This document shows positions 16,935 to 25,312 of a stretch of 64,000 nt of DNA, one piece after another. Origin of the DNA: Paenibacillus sp. FSL H8-0537 (GTDB lineage: Bacteria > Bacillota > Bacilli > Paenibacillales > Paenibacillaceae); contig NZ_CP150290.1 of the NCBI RefSeq assembly GCF_038051995.1, forward strand, positions 5,927,001-5,991,000, written 5' to 3'. Below the pieces are notes generated by a model. The model had not been told where the DNA came from and made no database searches. It saw only the letters and a program-made list of their open reading frames with translations. Position 1 is the first letter of the stretch, and every line of letters starts with the position of its first letter. The translations under genes were made by a program, and so were the position numbers.

Positions 16935-17900
16935 ATGGCAAACAAAGCGCGCAAGGTCGCCATTGTAGGAGTCGGTCAGGTCGGTTCTAGCTGCGCGTAT
17001 GCCTTAATTAACCAGTCGATTTGCGATGAGCTGCTGCTCATTGACCGCACGTTCGACCGGGCCTACGCACAGGCGCTCGATTTATCTCACAGCATGGATT
17101 TTGTCCATGGGCGGACGAAGGTTGCTGCTGGAACGCTGGAGCAGTGCGGAGATGTGGATGTGATTCTTTTATGTGCAGGGGCGTATCCAGTGGGCAGCGA
17201 TGATCGGCTGGCTGTGCTGCATACGGTGCGCGAAATTTATGAAACGATGATTCCGCGCATTATGAACAGCGGGTTCAGCGGAATTTTTGTAGCGGCCGCC
17301 AATCCTGTGGATATTGTGACGTATGTCGTGTGGGAGCTGTCCGGCATGCCGCGCTGCCAAGTGATTGGCACCGGAACGTCCATCGATTCCTCGCGGCTCA
17401 AGACGCTGCTCTGCGAGCATTTTCCCGTTGATGCTCGCAGCGTGCAGGGCTATGTGCTTGGGGAGCATGGCGAGTCACAGTTTCCCGCTTGGTCGCATGT
17501 GACGGTTGGCGGCAAGCCGCTGCTGCATATTCTGGCTCAGCATCCCGAGCGCTTTGGAAATGTGAAGCTCGGAGCACTCGCTGAGCAGACCCGCAATGCC
17601 GGCTGGGAAATCTATACGCGCAAAGGCTCGACCAGCTTTGGCATCGGTAATGCGCTGGCGCATATTACCCGCTCCATTCTAAGCGACGAACATCGCATTA
17701 TTGCCGTGTCCGCCATATTAAACGGCGAATATGGCCAGCGGCATGTATGTGCCGGCGTACCCGCCATTATCGCCCGCTGCGGGGTTAAGGAAATCGTCGA
17801 GCTCAAGCTGACGACGCGGGAGCAGCGGCTGATGGAGCGCTCATGCTCGATTATACGCCAGGCGATTGAGAGCCTGTCTCTCGTCACCGAGAAAGAATAG
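16935..17900 (+). CDS. ldh: L-lactate dehydrogenase
   Basis: 321 aa. It reduces pyruvate to L-lactate with NADH. The Rossmann motif is VGVGQVGSSCAYALI (residues 11-25). Catalytic residues are present: Arg91 in DDRLAVL, Asp151/Arg154 in GTSIDSSRL, and His178 in VLGEHGES. Length is normal. The sequence is rather diverged from typical bacillary LDH (PVGSDDRL replaces the usual KPGETRL loop), so a related 2-hydroxyacid dehydrogenase cannot be fully excluded. It is monocistronic, with the DnaA-box cluster upstream and the argS T-box downstream. Confidence 0.88.
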   Translation: MANKARKVAIVGVGQVGSSCAYALINQSICDELLLIDRTFDRAYAQALDLSHSMDFVHGRTKVAAGTLEQCGDVDVILLCAGAYPVGSDDRLAVLHTVREIYETMIPRIMNSGFSGIFVAAANPVDIVTYVVWELSGMPRCQVIGTGTSIDSSRLKTLLCEHFPVDARSVQGYVLGEHGESQFPAWSHVTVGGKPLLHILAQHPERFGNVKLGALAEQTRNAGWEIYTRKGSTSFGIGNALAHITRSILSDEHRIIAVSAILNGEYGQRHVCAGVPAIIARCGVKEIVELKLTTREQRLMERSCSIIRQAIESLSLVTEKE

Positions 17901-17915
17901 CCGACTAAAAACGGA

Positions 17916-17944
17916 TTGATTTTTCTGAAAGGATTCGATATGAT
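17916..17944 (+). promoter_or_regulatory. promoter of the argS T-box transcript
   Basis: TTGATT (17916-17921), 17-base spacer, TATGAT (17939-17944), just before the T-box leader. Confidence 0.75.
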
Positions 17945-17961
17945 AGCTGTTAATTAACATC

Positions 17962-18213
17962 AAGGAACGGGAGAGTAACCTAAATAGGCGCCATTTCAAG
18001 CGAGCTGGAACAGTGAAAGCCGGCAATGGACGGTTAGGTGAAGCGCACCCGGGAGATGGCGGCCTGAAACGAGCAATCGCGCTAGGGACGTCCGGTTCAG
18101 CACCGTTACAACGGCGAGATGCCCTTCCTTTATTTTGTTCGGAGGCGGCAACAAGAGTGGTACCGCGGGGATAACAGGCCTCGTCTCTTATTTTTAGAGA
18201 CGGGGCCTTTTTT
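17962..18213 (+). ncRNA. T-box riboswitch with Arg (CGC) specifier
   Basis: The leader has the stem I start GGGAGAGTAACCTAA, with ACCTAA (17978-17983) pairing TTAGGT (18034-18039). The specifier bulge is GAAG-CGC-A, with CGC (an Arg codon) at 18044-18046. The T-box AGAGTGGTACCGCGG is perfect (18154-18168). It is followed by the terminator GGCCTCGTCTCT / AGAGACGGGGCC and six T (18177-18213). Uncharged tRNA-Arg should stabilise the antiterminator and switch on argS. The specifier agrees with the downstream gene. Confidence 0.93.
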
Positions 18214-18258
18214 GCGTGCTGCTCTGCTCTTGCCTGAACATATATTTTGGAGAGGAAG

Positions 18259-19959
18259 ATGATGATGCTGTTAATGGACAAAATTGCGCTGGCTCTGGCT
18301 AATGCACTCGCTCTGCCCGAAGCAGAAATTCGGCCCTTGCTGGAATATCCGCCCAATGAGGAGCTTGGCGATGCTGCTTTCCCCTGCTTTACGTTAGCAC
18401 GCACGATGAAACAAAGCCCTGCTAACATCGCTGCTTTGCTTGAGCCCCTGCTGATAGACGCGAGCTGGAGCGTTCAGGCTGCCGGCCCCTATTTGAATTT
18501 CAAATGGAATCGGGAGCTGACCGCAGCGCAGCTTATCGCAGATTGGGAAAGCGGAAGCCTTATGCAGGCAGCCATGGGGAATGGAGAGCGCGTCATTATC
18601 GACATGTCTTCACCCAATATTGCAAAGCCGTTCGGCATTGGGCATTTGCGCTCGACGATGATCGGCAATGCGCTGTATCACATTTTGCGCAAGGTTGGCT
18701 ATGAGACGGTCAGCGTCAATCATCTGGGCGATTGGGGCACGCAGTTCGGCAAGATGATTACCGCCTATCTCAAATGGGGCGACGAGCAGCAGCTTGCAGC
18801 CGATCCCATTAAAGGATATTTGGAGCTGTATGTGCGTTTCCATGAGGAAGCTGAGCAGCACCCCGAGCTGGAGGATGAGGCGCGCGGCTGGTTCGTCAAG
18901 CTGGAAGCTGGCGATGCTGAAGCCATTCGCTGCTGGAGCCAGTTTATTGCTGACAGCCTGAAGGAGTTCAACAAGCTGTATGACCGGCTCGGCGTGAGCT
19001 TTGACCATTTTCTCGGCGAAAGCTTCTATAACGATAAAATGGATGCCGTCGTGCAGCAGCTTCAGGAGCAACAGCTGCTGGAGGAAAGTGAAGGCGCACA
19101 GGTCGTCCGGCTGGATGAGCATGAGCTGCCGCCTTGCCTCATTCGCAAATCCGATGGCACCTCCATCTATGCAACACGTGACCTAGCGACCGCGATATAT
19201 CGCTATGAAGAGATGAAGGGCAGCGAGCTGCTGTATGTCGTCGGCTCGGAGCAATCGCTGCATTTTCGCCAGCTGTTTCTCGTGCTTGAGAAAATGGGCT
19301 TTGCGTGGGCAGCAGCCTGCAAGCATATTCCCTTCGGACTCATGAAGCTGGACGGGCAAAAAATGTCCACCCGCCGCGGCAAGGTCGTGTTTCTAGAAGA
19401 AGTGCTGGATGAAGCGGTGCAGCGAGCTTTGCAGAAAATAGAGGAAAAGAACCCTGCACTTGCGGGCAAGGCTGCGGTGGCCGAGGCGGTTGGCATTGGC
19501 GCCGTCGTATTCGGAGATCTCAAAAATACGAGAATGCTTGCGGTCGATTTTGTGCTGGAGGATGTACTGAATTTTGAAGGGGAGACGGGCCCATACGTGC
19601 AATATGCTTACGCCAGAACGCAGCGGATATTGGCAAAAGCAGCCGGCAGCGATGTGGCTGCTGCCCCTCAGCCTGCCGATTATGAGTATGTTACAGGCGA
19701 TTATGCCTGGCTGCTGATGAAGATGCTTTTGCGCTACACTGCCGCCCTGGGTGACGCTGCCAAGCGGCATGAGCCGTCCATTCTCGCCAGGTATTTGATC
19801 CAGCTCGCGCAGGCGTTCAATCGTTTTTACCATCATGACAAGGTACTTGCCGGGGACGCTGGCGAGCGGATCGTTAAGCTTAAGCTGGTGCAGATTGCTG
19901 CCGATGTGCTTAAGGAAGGCTTAGAGCTGCTCGGCTTGAAAACGCCGAAGGAAATTTAG
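18259..19959 (+). CDS. argS: arginyl-tRNA synthetase
   Basis: ~566 aa class I synthetase. The N-terminal additional domain is followed by the HIGH-equivalent GIGHLRST (residues 126-133). Then come GDWGTQFGKM, the KMSKS-equivalent GQKMSTRRGK, and a C-terminal DALR anticodon-binding domain (AYARTQRIL, LIQLAQAFNRFYHHDKVL). ATG 18259 fits GGAGAGG just upstream; an upstream TTG is within that site. Expression is controlled by the Arg T-box. The enzyme is essential unless a second argS exists elsewhere. Many Paenibacillus carry two argS types, and the T-box control suggests this may be the inducible one (inference). Confidence 0.93.
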   Translation: MMMLLMDKIALALANALALPEAEIRPLLEYPPNEELGDAAFPCFTLARTMKQSPANIAALLEPLLIDASWSVQAAGPYLNFKWNRELTAAQLIADWESGSLMQAAMGNGERVIIDMSSPNIAKPFGIGHLRSTMIGNALYHILRKVGYETVSVNHLGDWGTQFGKMITAYLKWGDEQQLAADPIKGYLELYVRFHEEAEQHPELEDEARGWFVKLEAGDAEAIRCWSQFIADSLKEFNKLYDRLGVSFDHFLGESFYNDKMDAVVQQLQEQQLLEESEGAQVVRLDEHELPPCLIRKSDGTSIYATRDLATAIYRYEEMKGSELLYVVGSEQSLHFRQLFLVLEKMGFAWAAACKHIPFGLMKLDGQKMSTRRGKVVFLEEVLDEAVQRALQKIEEKNPALAGKAAVAEAVGIGAVVFGDLKNTRMLAVDFVLEDVLNFEGETGPYVQYAYARTQRILAKAAGSDVAAAPQPADYEYVTGDYAWLLMKMLLRYTAALGDAAKRHEPSILARYLIQLAQAFNRFYHHDKVLAGDAGERIVKLKLVQIAADVLKEGLELLGLKTPKEI

Positions 19960-19970
19960 ACGTAAAGCAC

Positions 19971-20015
19971 AAAAAACAGGCATCCACCAGCCAGAGGCGG
20001 GGGTGCCTGTTTTTT
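19971..20015 (+). terminator. argS terminator
   Basis: Stem AAAAAACAGGCA / TGCCTGTTTTTT with a GC-rich loop. It works in both directions by sequence and may also serve the convergent gene at 20036. Confidence 0.88.
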
Positions 20016-20035
20016 AACTCTTTTTCAAACAAGTA

Positions 20036-20323
20036 TTAGCTATTCGTCGGTTCCGGAATAAGATCCTTCTCGATGATCTGCTGATTGAAATGAGCGATGT
20101 TCTTCTCAAAGCAATTGCAGTAGTAGTCTTTCCGGCACAATGGACAAGGTACGTTCAGCATCCGCGTAACGCCTGTTAATCTCCATACTGGCTTCTGGCT
20201 GTAGAACAAACGCGCCTTGGAACCTTCACTAAGTGTCATGATGAACTGATATAACCCTGAGGCAAGATCCTTGTCGGCTAAAATAACGTTCTTAATCTGC
20301 AGTTTCGAATTCAAGATTTTCAC
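20036..20323 (-). CDS. hypothetical small protein with a Cys cluster
   Basis: ~95 aa (GTG at 20323, or 92 aa from TTG at 20314, which is better spaced from AAGGGTGA). The C-terminal half has LNVPCPLCRKDYYCNCFEKN, four cysteines in a CxxC...CxC arrangement that may bind a metal. No family is recognised. It is convergent with argS and shares the terminator region. Codon use and a plausible ribosome site support it, but it could be a minor ORF. Confidence 0.5.
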   Translation of the reverse strand: MKILNSKLQIKNVILADKDLASGLYQFIMTLSEGSKARLFYSQKPVWRLTGVTRMLNVPCPLCRKDYYCNCFEKNIAHFNQQIIEKDLIPEPTNS

Positions 20324-20490
20324 CCTTACTGTTCGTATTCAAGATTGTGTAATAATACCCTTTATAGCGCCTTAAGTCAATATTTCTGCGGCCAGGACCA
20401 TCGTTTGGGTATAAAAATCTTCATGCGAAAGTAAGGAAATCCCGCTTCGGCGTATCCATTTTTAAAACGAGACATGTTTGGTTTATGCTC

Positions 20491-20733
20491 TTACACTTTT
20501 TTTCTCAAAGCAAAGATAAATATCAGATAGGCTATGATTAGAGCAAGATTGAACAGGGGAAGGATCATTTTCCAAAACTCATTCGGAGCCGTTGCAAACA
20601 TTAGGAGTCCCCCTGAAAAGAGAAAGAAGATATTTTCTACTCTTCTTCGAGGCTCCCATCCTGCTCTTACGATACTGACAATAACCCATAATGTAATCAG
20701 CACATAAAAGATTAAGGCTATTATATTAAGCAC
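20491..20733 (-). CDS. small membrane protein, copy 1
   Basis: 80 aa with three hydrophobic stretches (residues ~3-22, ~37-54, ~60-76) and a basic loop AGWEPRRRVENI. It ends LIFIFALRKKV. It is ~75% identical by eye to the protein at 21421-21663. I know no family with this pattern. The ATG is followed by a conserved reading frame in both copies while flanks have drifted, which argues that the ORF is or was under selection. Confidence 0.65.
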   Translation of the reverse strand: MLNIIALIFYVLITLWVIVSIVRAGWEPRRRVENIFFLFSGGLLMFATAPNEFWKMILPLFNLALIIAYLIFIFALRKKV

Positions 20734-21029
20734 ACGCCTACCACCTTGTTTTGGAAGACATTAACGGCAACGTCTAATCGCTCTATAATATTTATAAGCA
20801 TAGATTCAACGTCATCTGGATTCGTTTCAACAATTCCCAGCTAACATTAATATTTATGCCATTGAATAAATAATATCATACCGGTTTGTTCATTATTATG
20901 GCTAAAAAAGATAAACTCTCAGGAGAAAGCTTTACAACTGTCTTTCCATAACAGACCAGCTAGGGCGCATATGCGAACCAGAGCTGGGTACCCGCCCCTT
21001 TTTGCGAGGACTGTGATTCCGCTATTCGG

Positions 21030-21205
21030 ACTATTTAGCCGATTTCAGGGCGTAAGCGGACAGGAGAGCCGTTATCACTCACATTATCTCGTTAAAATGA
21101 CCATTTGCAGTGCATTAACGGCTTCTGAGTCCGCTGCCTGCGCCACAATCCCTGATCCTGTTGAAATAGCTGCGGCTGTGTCCGCGAAGATTATCGGGAA
21201 TACAT
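21030..21205. repeat. GCGGACA-type repeat block, copy in unit A
   Basis: Contains GTAAGCGGACAGGAGAGCCG, TTATCTCGTTAAAATGACCA and CTGAGTCCGCTGCC. Almost identical to 22020-22197. It is translated in part by a spurious plus-strand frame that I do not annotate. Confidence 0.75.
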
Positions 21206-21420
21206 TTGCCGTTCATTCAAATCTTCCTTATTTTTTTCATAAATATAACAAGAAGCTTTTAGCAATTATTTTCGAAAGCATGGGATTTATTTTCGTTATG
21301 CCAGTCCAGACTACTGCACTACACATTACTTTCGGCATCATCGACCTACTTACCTTCAGATGTCAGGCTGTAGGCCAGCTTCTTGCCATTTTTAAAACGA
21401 GACATGTTTGGTTTATGCTC

Positions 21421-21663
21421 TTACACTTTTTTTCTCAAAGCAAAGATAAATATAAGATAGACTATGATTAGAGCAAGATTGAACAGGGGCAAAACCGTTT
21501 TCCAAAGCTCGTTAGGAGCCATTGCAAACATTAGAATTCCCCCTGTAAATAACAAATAGATGTTTTGCACTCTTCTTCTAGGTGTTCTTCCGGCCCTCAC
21601 AATACTGAAAATAACCCATAATGTGATAAGCGGATAAGCAATTATAGCGATTAAATTAAGCAT
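21421..21663 (-). CDS. small membrane protein, copy 2
   Basis: 80 aa, homologous throughout to the 20491-20733 protein (MLNLIAIIAYPLITLWVIFS...LPLFNLALIIVYLIFIFALR), with the same three hydrophobic stretches and basic loop RTPRRRVQNIY. Most differences between copies are conservative, which suggests purifying selection after duplication. It sits 930 bp from its twin, in the same orientation. Function unknown. Confidence 0.65.
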   Translation of the reverse strand: MLNLIAIIAYPLITLWVIFSIVRAGRTPRRRVQNIYLLFTGGILMFAMAPNELWKTVLPLFNLALIIVYLIFIFALRKKV

Positions 21664-22019
21664 GATTTCACCGCCTAGTATTAAAAGAAATAATACATCT
21701 CATTTTCTATAGATTACGTTTACACAAAAGTATATCATAGCTTTCCTATATAACTATACGCTTTACCTAAATATGACTTTGCGCTACTCCATTGATTAAC
21801 TACATTTCCTGCAAACAACGCTGCTGCTCCTCCACCAATAATGATAGCTCCAATTGCACTCCATGATAATGTCGCTATTGTCCTAAGTATAGATTCAACA
21901 TCACCTGAATTCATTTAAACAATTGCCAGCTAACATCAATATTTATACCATCGACTAAATTATATCATACAAGATTTTTTTATTATTATGGATAAAAAAA
22001 GAGGACTGAGATTCCGCTA

Positions 22020-22197
22020 TTGGGACTATTTAGCCGATTTCGGGACGTAAGCGGACAGGAGAGCCGTTATTACTCACATTATCTCGTTAAAATGACCATT
22101 TGCAGTGCATTAGCGGCTTCTGAGTCCGCTGCCTGCGCCACAATCCCTGATCCTGTTGAAATAGCTGCGGCTGTGTCCGCCAAGATTATCGGGAATA
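22020..22197. repeat. GCGGACA-type repeat block, copy in unit B
   Basis: Same block as 21030-21205, with a handful of substitutions. It has no convincing coding potential of its own. Confidence 0.75.
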
Positions 22198-22284
22198 CGT
22201 TAGACGCTAAATTCAAACTAAATCCGGCTCATTTTCCTTCGTATAAAAGTACTAACATAATTCATATTAAACAGGAGGTTATTC

Positions 22285-22383
22285 ATGAAGTTATCAACAA
22301 AATCTTTAATGGATTTAAGGATAGAGGAGACTAGACCAGCGCTAGTTAATTCAAACCTTCCATGTCTTTTTCAAAGCTTATGA
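22285..22383 (+). CDS. candidate small peptide gene 1 (32 aa)
   Basis: ATG at 22285 is preceded by a near-perfect CAGGAGG, 6 bases upstream. The peptide starts MKLSTKSLMDLRIEETRPAL and ends CLFQSL. It overlaps the next small ORF, and a terminator follows that ORF, so the two form a compact transcription unit. No homologue is recognised. It could be a leader or signalling peptide, or a remnant. It is absent from duplication unit A. Confidence 0.42.
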   Translation: MKLSTKSLMDLRIEETRPALVNSNLPCLFQSL

Positions 22384-22475
22384 ATTTTGTATCTATTCTC
22401 TACTCCATTGCTTCTTTTTCATTAATCGGATTCATTGTGTGGATTTTACAAAAAAGTAATTTAAATGAACCATGA
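22362..22475 (+). CDS. candidate small membrane peptide gene 2 (37 aa)
   Basis: Starts MSFSKLMNFVSILYSIASFS and has one hydrophobic helix (about residues 7-30), then a polar tail KSNLNEP. The frame overlaps the upstream 32-aa ORF by 22 bases, which would couple their translation. The terminator 22478-22525 starts 3 bases after the stop. A single-helix peptide of this size is like small toxins or membrane regulators, but nothing more can be said. Confidence 0.42.
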   Translation: MSFSKLMNFVSILYSIASFSLIGFIVWILQKSNLNEP

Positions 22476-22477
22476 AG

Positions 22478-22525
22478 AGGATGTCCTTAAGTAGCTGCTA
22501 GCTATTACGGACATCCTTATTTTTT
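22478..22525 (+). terminator. terminator after the small ORF pair
   Basis: Stem AGGATGTCC / GGACATCCT, a 22-base loop with an inner GCTGCTAGC palindrome, then TATTTTTT. Confidence 0.75.
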
Positions 22526-22645
22526 CATAAATATAATGAAGCAGCTTTCAAATGAGGCAGCTTTTAGCAGTTATTTTCGAAAGCACGGGATCGACTTTCA
22601 TTATGCCAGTCCAGACTACTGCACATTATTTTCAGCATCATCGAC

Positions 22646-23740
22646 CTATTTCAATGTAATCACAAACGTAATAAAATCGTTCTGCTCCTGTGAATAAGTC
22701 GCGGCGACGATTTTTTTGCCGGAGGGGCTCCAGCCGAGATCGTCGGATAAATACTGGACATCGAGCTTAATCGGCACCGTATCGCCACTAATGGCATCCG
22801 CCACAAACACGCCGTTGTCACCGCCAGCACCTTCCGATGTCAGGCTGTAGGCCAGCTTCTTGCCATCTGGCGACCAGCTTGTGCCAAATACCTGTGTCGC
22901 GCTGCCCAGCTCAATCGGTTCATTGCCCTTTGCATCGGTAATCATCAGCGTCCGCGTCGTGTTCGTGGTGCGCTTCACCAAAGCGAGCTGCTTGCGCTCT
23001 GGCGATGGAATGACCCAGACGACGTCCGTCGCCAGCTTCTCCCCCTGCTTGCTGCCATCAGGAAGAAAATACAGCACTTCATTCACGACATAATAAATGC
23101 CGCCTTCGCCTGGCATCGCCGTAAAAATCCTCTGCTCGCTATCGTATATCGTCTCCGATGTGCCATCGACGCCCGCCTTGATCACTTTGCCCTCGATCGT
23201 CATGAACAGCACATGCGTATCATCCATCCACATGCCTGTTGTCGTATCGATCACATCTTTGCCTAGCTCCACTGACTTTCTCGTCTCCATATTCATAATA
23301 TAGCCGTGGGCACTTTCTTCGTTATTCAGCTTATAATATAAATATTTTCCATCCGGTGACGGCTTTGCAAAACCCTGATGGGCGGGCTGTTCATACAAGG
23401 CTTCCTCCTGCTTCGTCACCAGATTATGCACATACAAATTATTAGGAAACATCATCTCCCCTTCCACCGCTATTTTCTGCTCATTCTCATTGCGCTTGAC
23501 GGTGACAAGCTGATCCTCGGTAATAAAGCTAGTCCCCCGCGTCCTATCCATTTGGGCAATTTGACTGACAGCTACCTTCGTATCGGTCGATTGATCCGGC
23601 TCGACGACGGTAATCGTTTTATCCGGCTTTTGTATCGTTTCGCGTGCTGGCGCATTACCGTCTCCACAGCCCGCGAGCAGCAGCGCCACACAGCAAGCAG
23701 CCGCACCTGTATTTATCCATTTAAAAAGGGTTTGTTTCAT
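22646..23740 (-). CDS. lipoprotein with TolB/DPP-like beta-propeller
   Basis: 364 aa. The signal peptide ends in the lipobox LLAGC (Cys25), so it is predicted to be lipid-anchored outside the membrane. The body has propeller repeats KPSPDGKYLYYKL, WSPDGKKLAYSL and WSPSGKKIVAATYS. It is the last gene of an operon-like set with the histidine kinase and response regulator, and it has its own copy of the presumed regulator site (23807-23830). A role as a sensor accessory or target of the system is likely. A fragment of its 3' part is duplicated at 21353-21389. Confidence 0.78.
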   Translation of the reverse strand: MKQTLFKWINTGAAACCVALLLAGCGDGNAPARETIQKPDKTITVVEPDQSTDTKVAVSQIAQMDRTRGTSFITEDQLVTVKRNENEQKIAVEGEMMFPNNLYVHNLVTKQEEALYEQPAHQGFAKPSPDGKYLYYKLNNEESAHGYIMNMETRKSVELGKDVIDTTTGMWMDDTHVLFMTIEGKVIKAGVDGTSETIYDSEQRIFTAMPGEGGIYYVVNEVLYFLPDGSKQGEKLATDVVWVIPSPERKQLALVKRTTNTTRTLMITDAKGNEPIELGSATQVFGTSWSPDGKKLAYSLTSEGAGGDNGVFVADAISGDTVPIKLDVQYLSDDLGWSPSGKKIVAATYSQEQNDFITFVITLK

Positions 23741-23806
23741 CTCGTATTTCCCCTCTCCCTTATTGCTATGCGCTAATTGTAATCAGCGAATGTTTCGCCC
23801 TCGTCT

Positions 23807-23830
23807 CCAACTTGTTTCGGGCCTGTAAAC
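23807..23830 (-). promoter_or_regulatory. putative response-regulator site before the lipoprotein gene
   Basis: Minus strand GTTTACAGGCC followed by CGAAACAAGTTGG. It aligns base for base with 26141-26164 at most positions (shared GTTTACA.G and GAAACAAGTT). The 11-bp phasing of half-sites is usual for OmpR/PhoB-type regulators. Confidence 0.55.
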
Positions 23831-23842
23831 CTTTAACCATCA

Positions 23843-25312
23843 CTAACCGATATATAGCGGAAAATAGACCTTGAACGTCGTTCCATCCTCGCTCGACCTG
23901 ACTAGCACAAGCTCACCCTGCTGCGCCTCAGCAAGCTGCTTAACGAGCGATAGGCCGAGCCCTGTTCCTCCCGAAATACGGGAGCGGTCGCGGTTGACCG
24001 TATAGAAGGGCTCGAAAATTTTGTCATGCGCTTCCGCCGGAATGCCGATGCCCGTATCCCGCACCACCACATTGGCCCGATTTCCGTCCACATGCAGCGC
24101 AACCTCAATCTGTCCGCCAGGACGATTATATTTAATGGCATTATCAATTAAGTTGATGAATATTTGCATCAGGCTCTCCCGATCCGCCCAGATAACAGCA
24201 GGCTCCAGCTGCGTATGCAGCATCAAATCAAATTTTGCCGCCTTGCCCTGCATGCGCGTGCACAAATCCAGCAGCAGCTCATCGAGCTTCAGCACCTCTG
24301 CCTGCTGCTCAAATTCATACTTTTCCAGCGCCGCCAAATGCAGCACCTTCTCAACCATATCGTACAGCCGCCCGGATTCCTTTCCCATGCTTTGAATGGC
24401 CTCATCTATGAGCTTCGGATCATCGCGGTACATATCCAGCAAATCCACATACGCTCGAATCGACGTGAGCGGCGTCTTGAACTCGTGGCTGATATTGCCG
24501 ATGAATTGCTTCTGCTGCTGCTCCAATTGCTGCAGCTTATGGATGGCGAGCGTAAGCTTGCGCTGCTCCTCCTTCATTTCCTCAATATGGCGTTCAATGG
24601 CGCTGCTCATGAAAAAAATATCCTGGCTTAAGTCGCCCAGCTCATCGCGCCTGCGAACGGGATTTTGCCGCAAATACCGCCCTTCGCGAATGCTGCCTGC
24701 TGCACTTCTCAGCCGGGAAATGACAGCGGCAAGCCTATAAAAATACCCATAGCCCATGACCGCCCCTGCCACCACGGCAATAATGCCCGCAGTTTGAAAC
24801 AGCTCGCGGATCGTCTGGGCGAACTGATGGTCATTTTTCAACGAGTAATGGAAGCTGACAACGCCAAGCAATCCGTCCTCGCCCTGCAAAGGTGCAAAAT
24901 AAATCAAGGAATCTCCCGCCGTTTGATAGGCGATTTTGCCGTTAAGGGCGTATTGCAGCGTATCGGACAAATTTGCTCCTTTTTCTCCGCCAACGGGAAT
25001 GGAGCTGCCGGCTTCTTTGCCCTGCGTGTCATAGAGCGTCGTCTGCATGCCGCTGATCATAGAGATATAGAGAGCGAGCCGCTGCCCTCTTAACGGCATA
25101 AAGGATTCGCGCGCAAGCTGCGGTTCGCTAGTAGCGAAGCTTTGGCGAACGTATTGTGCCGCTACCTCGCTCTGCTTGGCCAGCAGCTTCTCGGTTCGCT
25201 CCTGCTGATCGCGCTCGATTCCGCTTTGCACCATCATGCTCAGTACGCTCACGGTGAGCGCCAGCAGCACGACCAGCACAATGCTCATCCGCAGCTTCAA
25301 GCTGATTCTCAT
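23843..25312 (-). CDS. sensor histidine kinase
   Basis: 489 aa, membrane. TM1 is at about residues 10-30 and TM2 at about 175-195, with an extracytoplasmic sensor domain between them. A HAMP-like region (RLRSAAGSIREGRY) follows. The dimerisation box ISHEFKTPLTSIRAY has the phospho-accepting His. ATPase boxes are N (NLIDNAIKYN), G1 (DTGIGIP), F (FEPFYTVNRDRS) and G2 (GGTGLGLSL). All are intact. The start overlaps the stop of the response-regulator gene by 4 bases. Signal unknown. The partner lipoprotein suggests envelope sensing. Confidence 0.92.
   Translation of the reverse strand: MRISLKLRMSIVLVVLLALTVSVLSMMVQSGIERDQQERTEKLLAKQSEVAAQYVRQSFATSEPQLARESFMPLRGQRLALYISMISGMQTTLYDTQGKEAGSSIPVGGEKGANLSDTLQYALNGKIAYQTAGDSLIYFAPLQGEDGLLGVVSFHYSLKNDHQFAQTIRELFQTAGIIAVVAGAVMGYGYFYRLAAVISRLRSAAGSIREGRYLRQNPVRRRDELGDLSQDIFFMSSAIERHIEEMKEEQRKLTLAIHKLQQLEQQQKQFIGNISHEFKTPLTSIRAYVDLLDMYRDDPKLIDEAIQSMGKESGRLYDMVEKVLHLAALEKYEFEQQAEVLKLDELLLDLCTRMQGKAAKFDLMLHTQLEPAVIWADRESLMQIFINLIDNAIKYNRPGGQIEVALHVDGNRANVVVRDTGIGIPAEAHDKIFEPFYTVNRDRSRISGGTGLGLSLVKQLAEAQQGELVLVRSSEDGTTFKVYFPLYIG

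Larger units (their letters stand above)
20461..21390. repeat. tandem duplication, unit A (930 bp)
   Basis: Starts TTTAAAACGAGACATGTTTG, identical to 21391 onwards, so the period is 930 bp here. It carries the first 80-aa membrane gene, a 190-bp block with the GCGGACA repeat, and at 21353-21389 a fragment (GATGTCAGGCTGTAGGCCAG and following) copied from inside the lipoprotein gene (22831-22866). Relative to unit B it lacks the small ORF pair at 22285-22475 and ~180 bp of lipoprotein coding sequence. Confidence 0.85.
21391..22866. repeat. tandem duplication, unit B (1476 bp)
   Basis: The second, fuller copy. It starts at the same TTTAAAACGAGACATG and runs into the authentic lipoprotein gene at CTTCTTGCCAT (22856-22866), the exact sequence fused to TTTAAAACG at 21380-21396. 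Shared microhomology at the joint is CCATTTTTAAAACG (20456-20469). It contains the second membrane gene, the repeat block and the two small ORFs. Confidence 0.82.

Noticed and set aside
16579..16941. 120-aa minus-strand frame upstream of ldh
   Set aside because: It merely translates the DnaA-box cluster (repeated Leu-Ser-Thr from TTATCCACA), has no family resemblance and overlaps the ldh promoter and start.
20971..21471. 166-aa plus-strand frame in duplication unit A
   Set aside because: It translates the GCGGACA repeat block and runs antisense through the membrane-protein gene; the copy in unit B (22020-22334) diverges and ends elsewhere.
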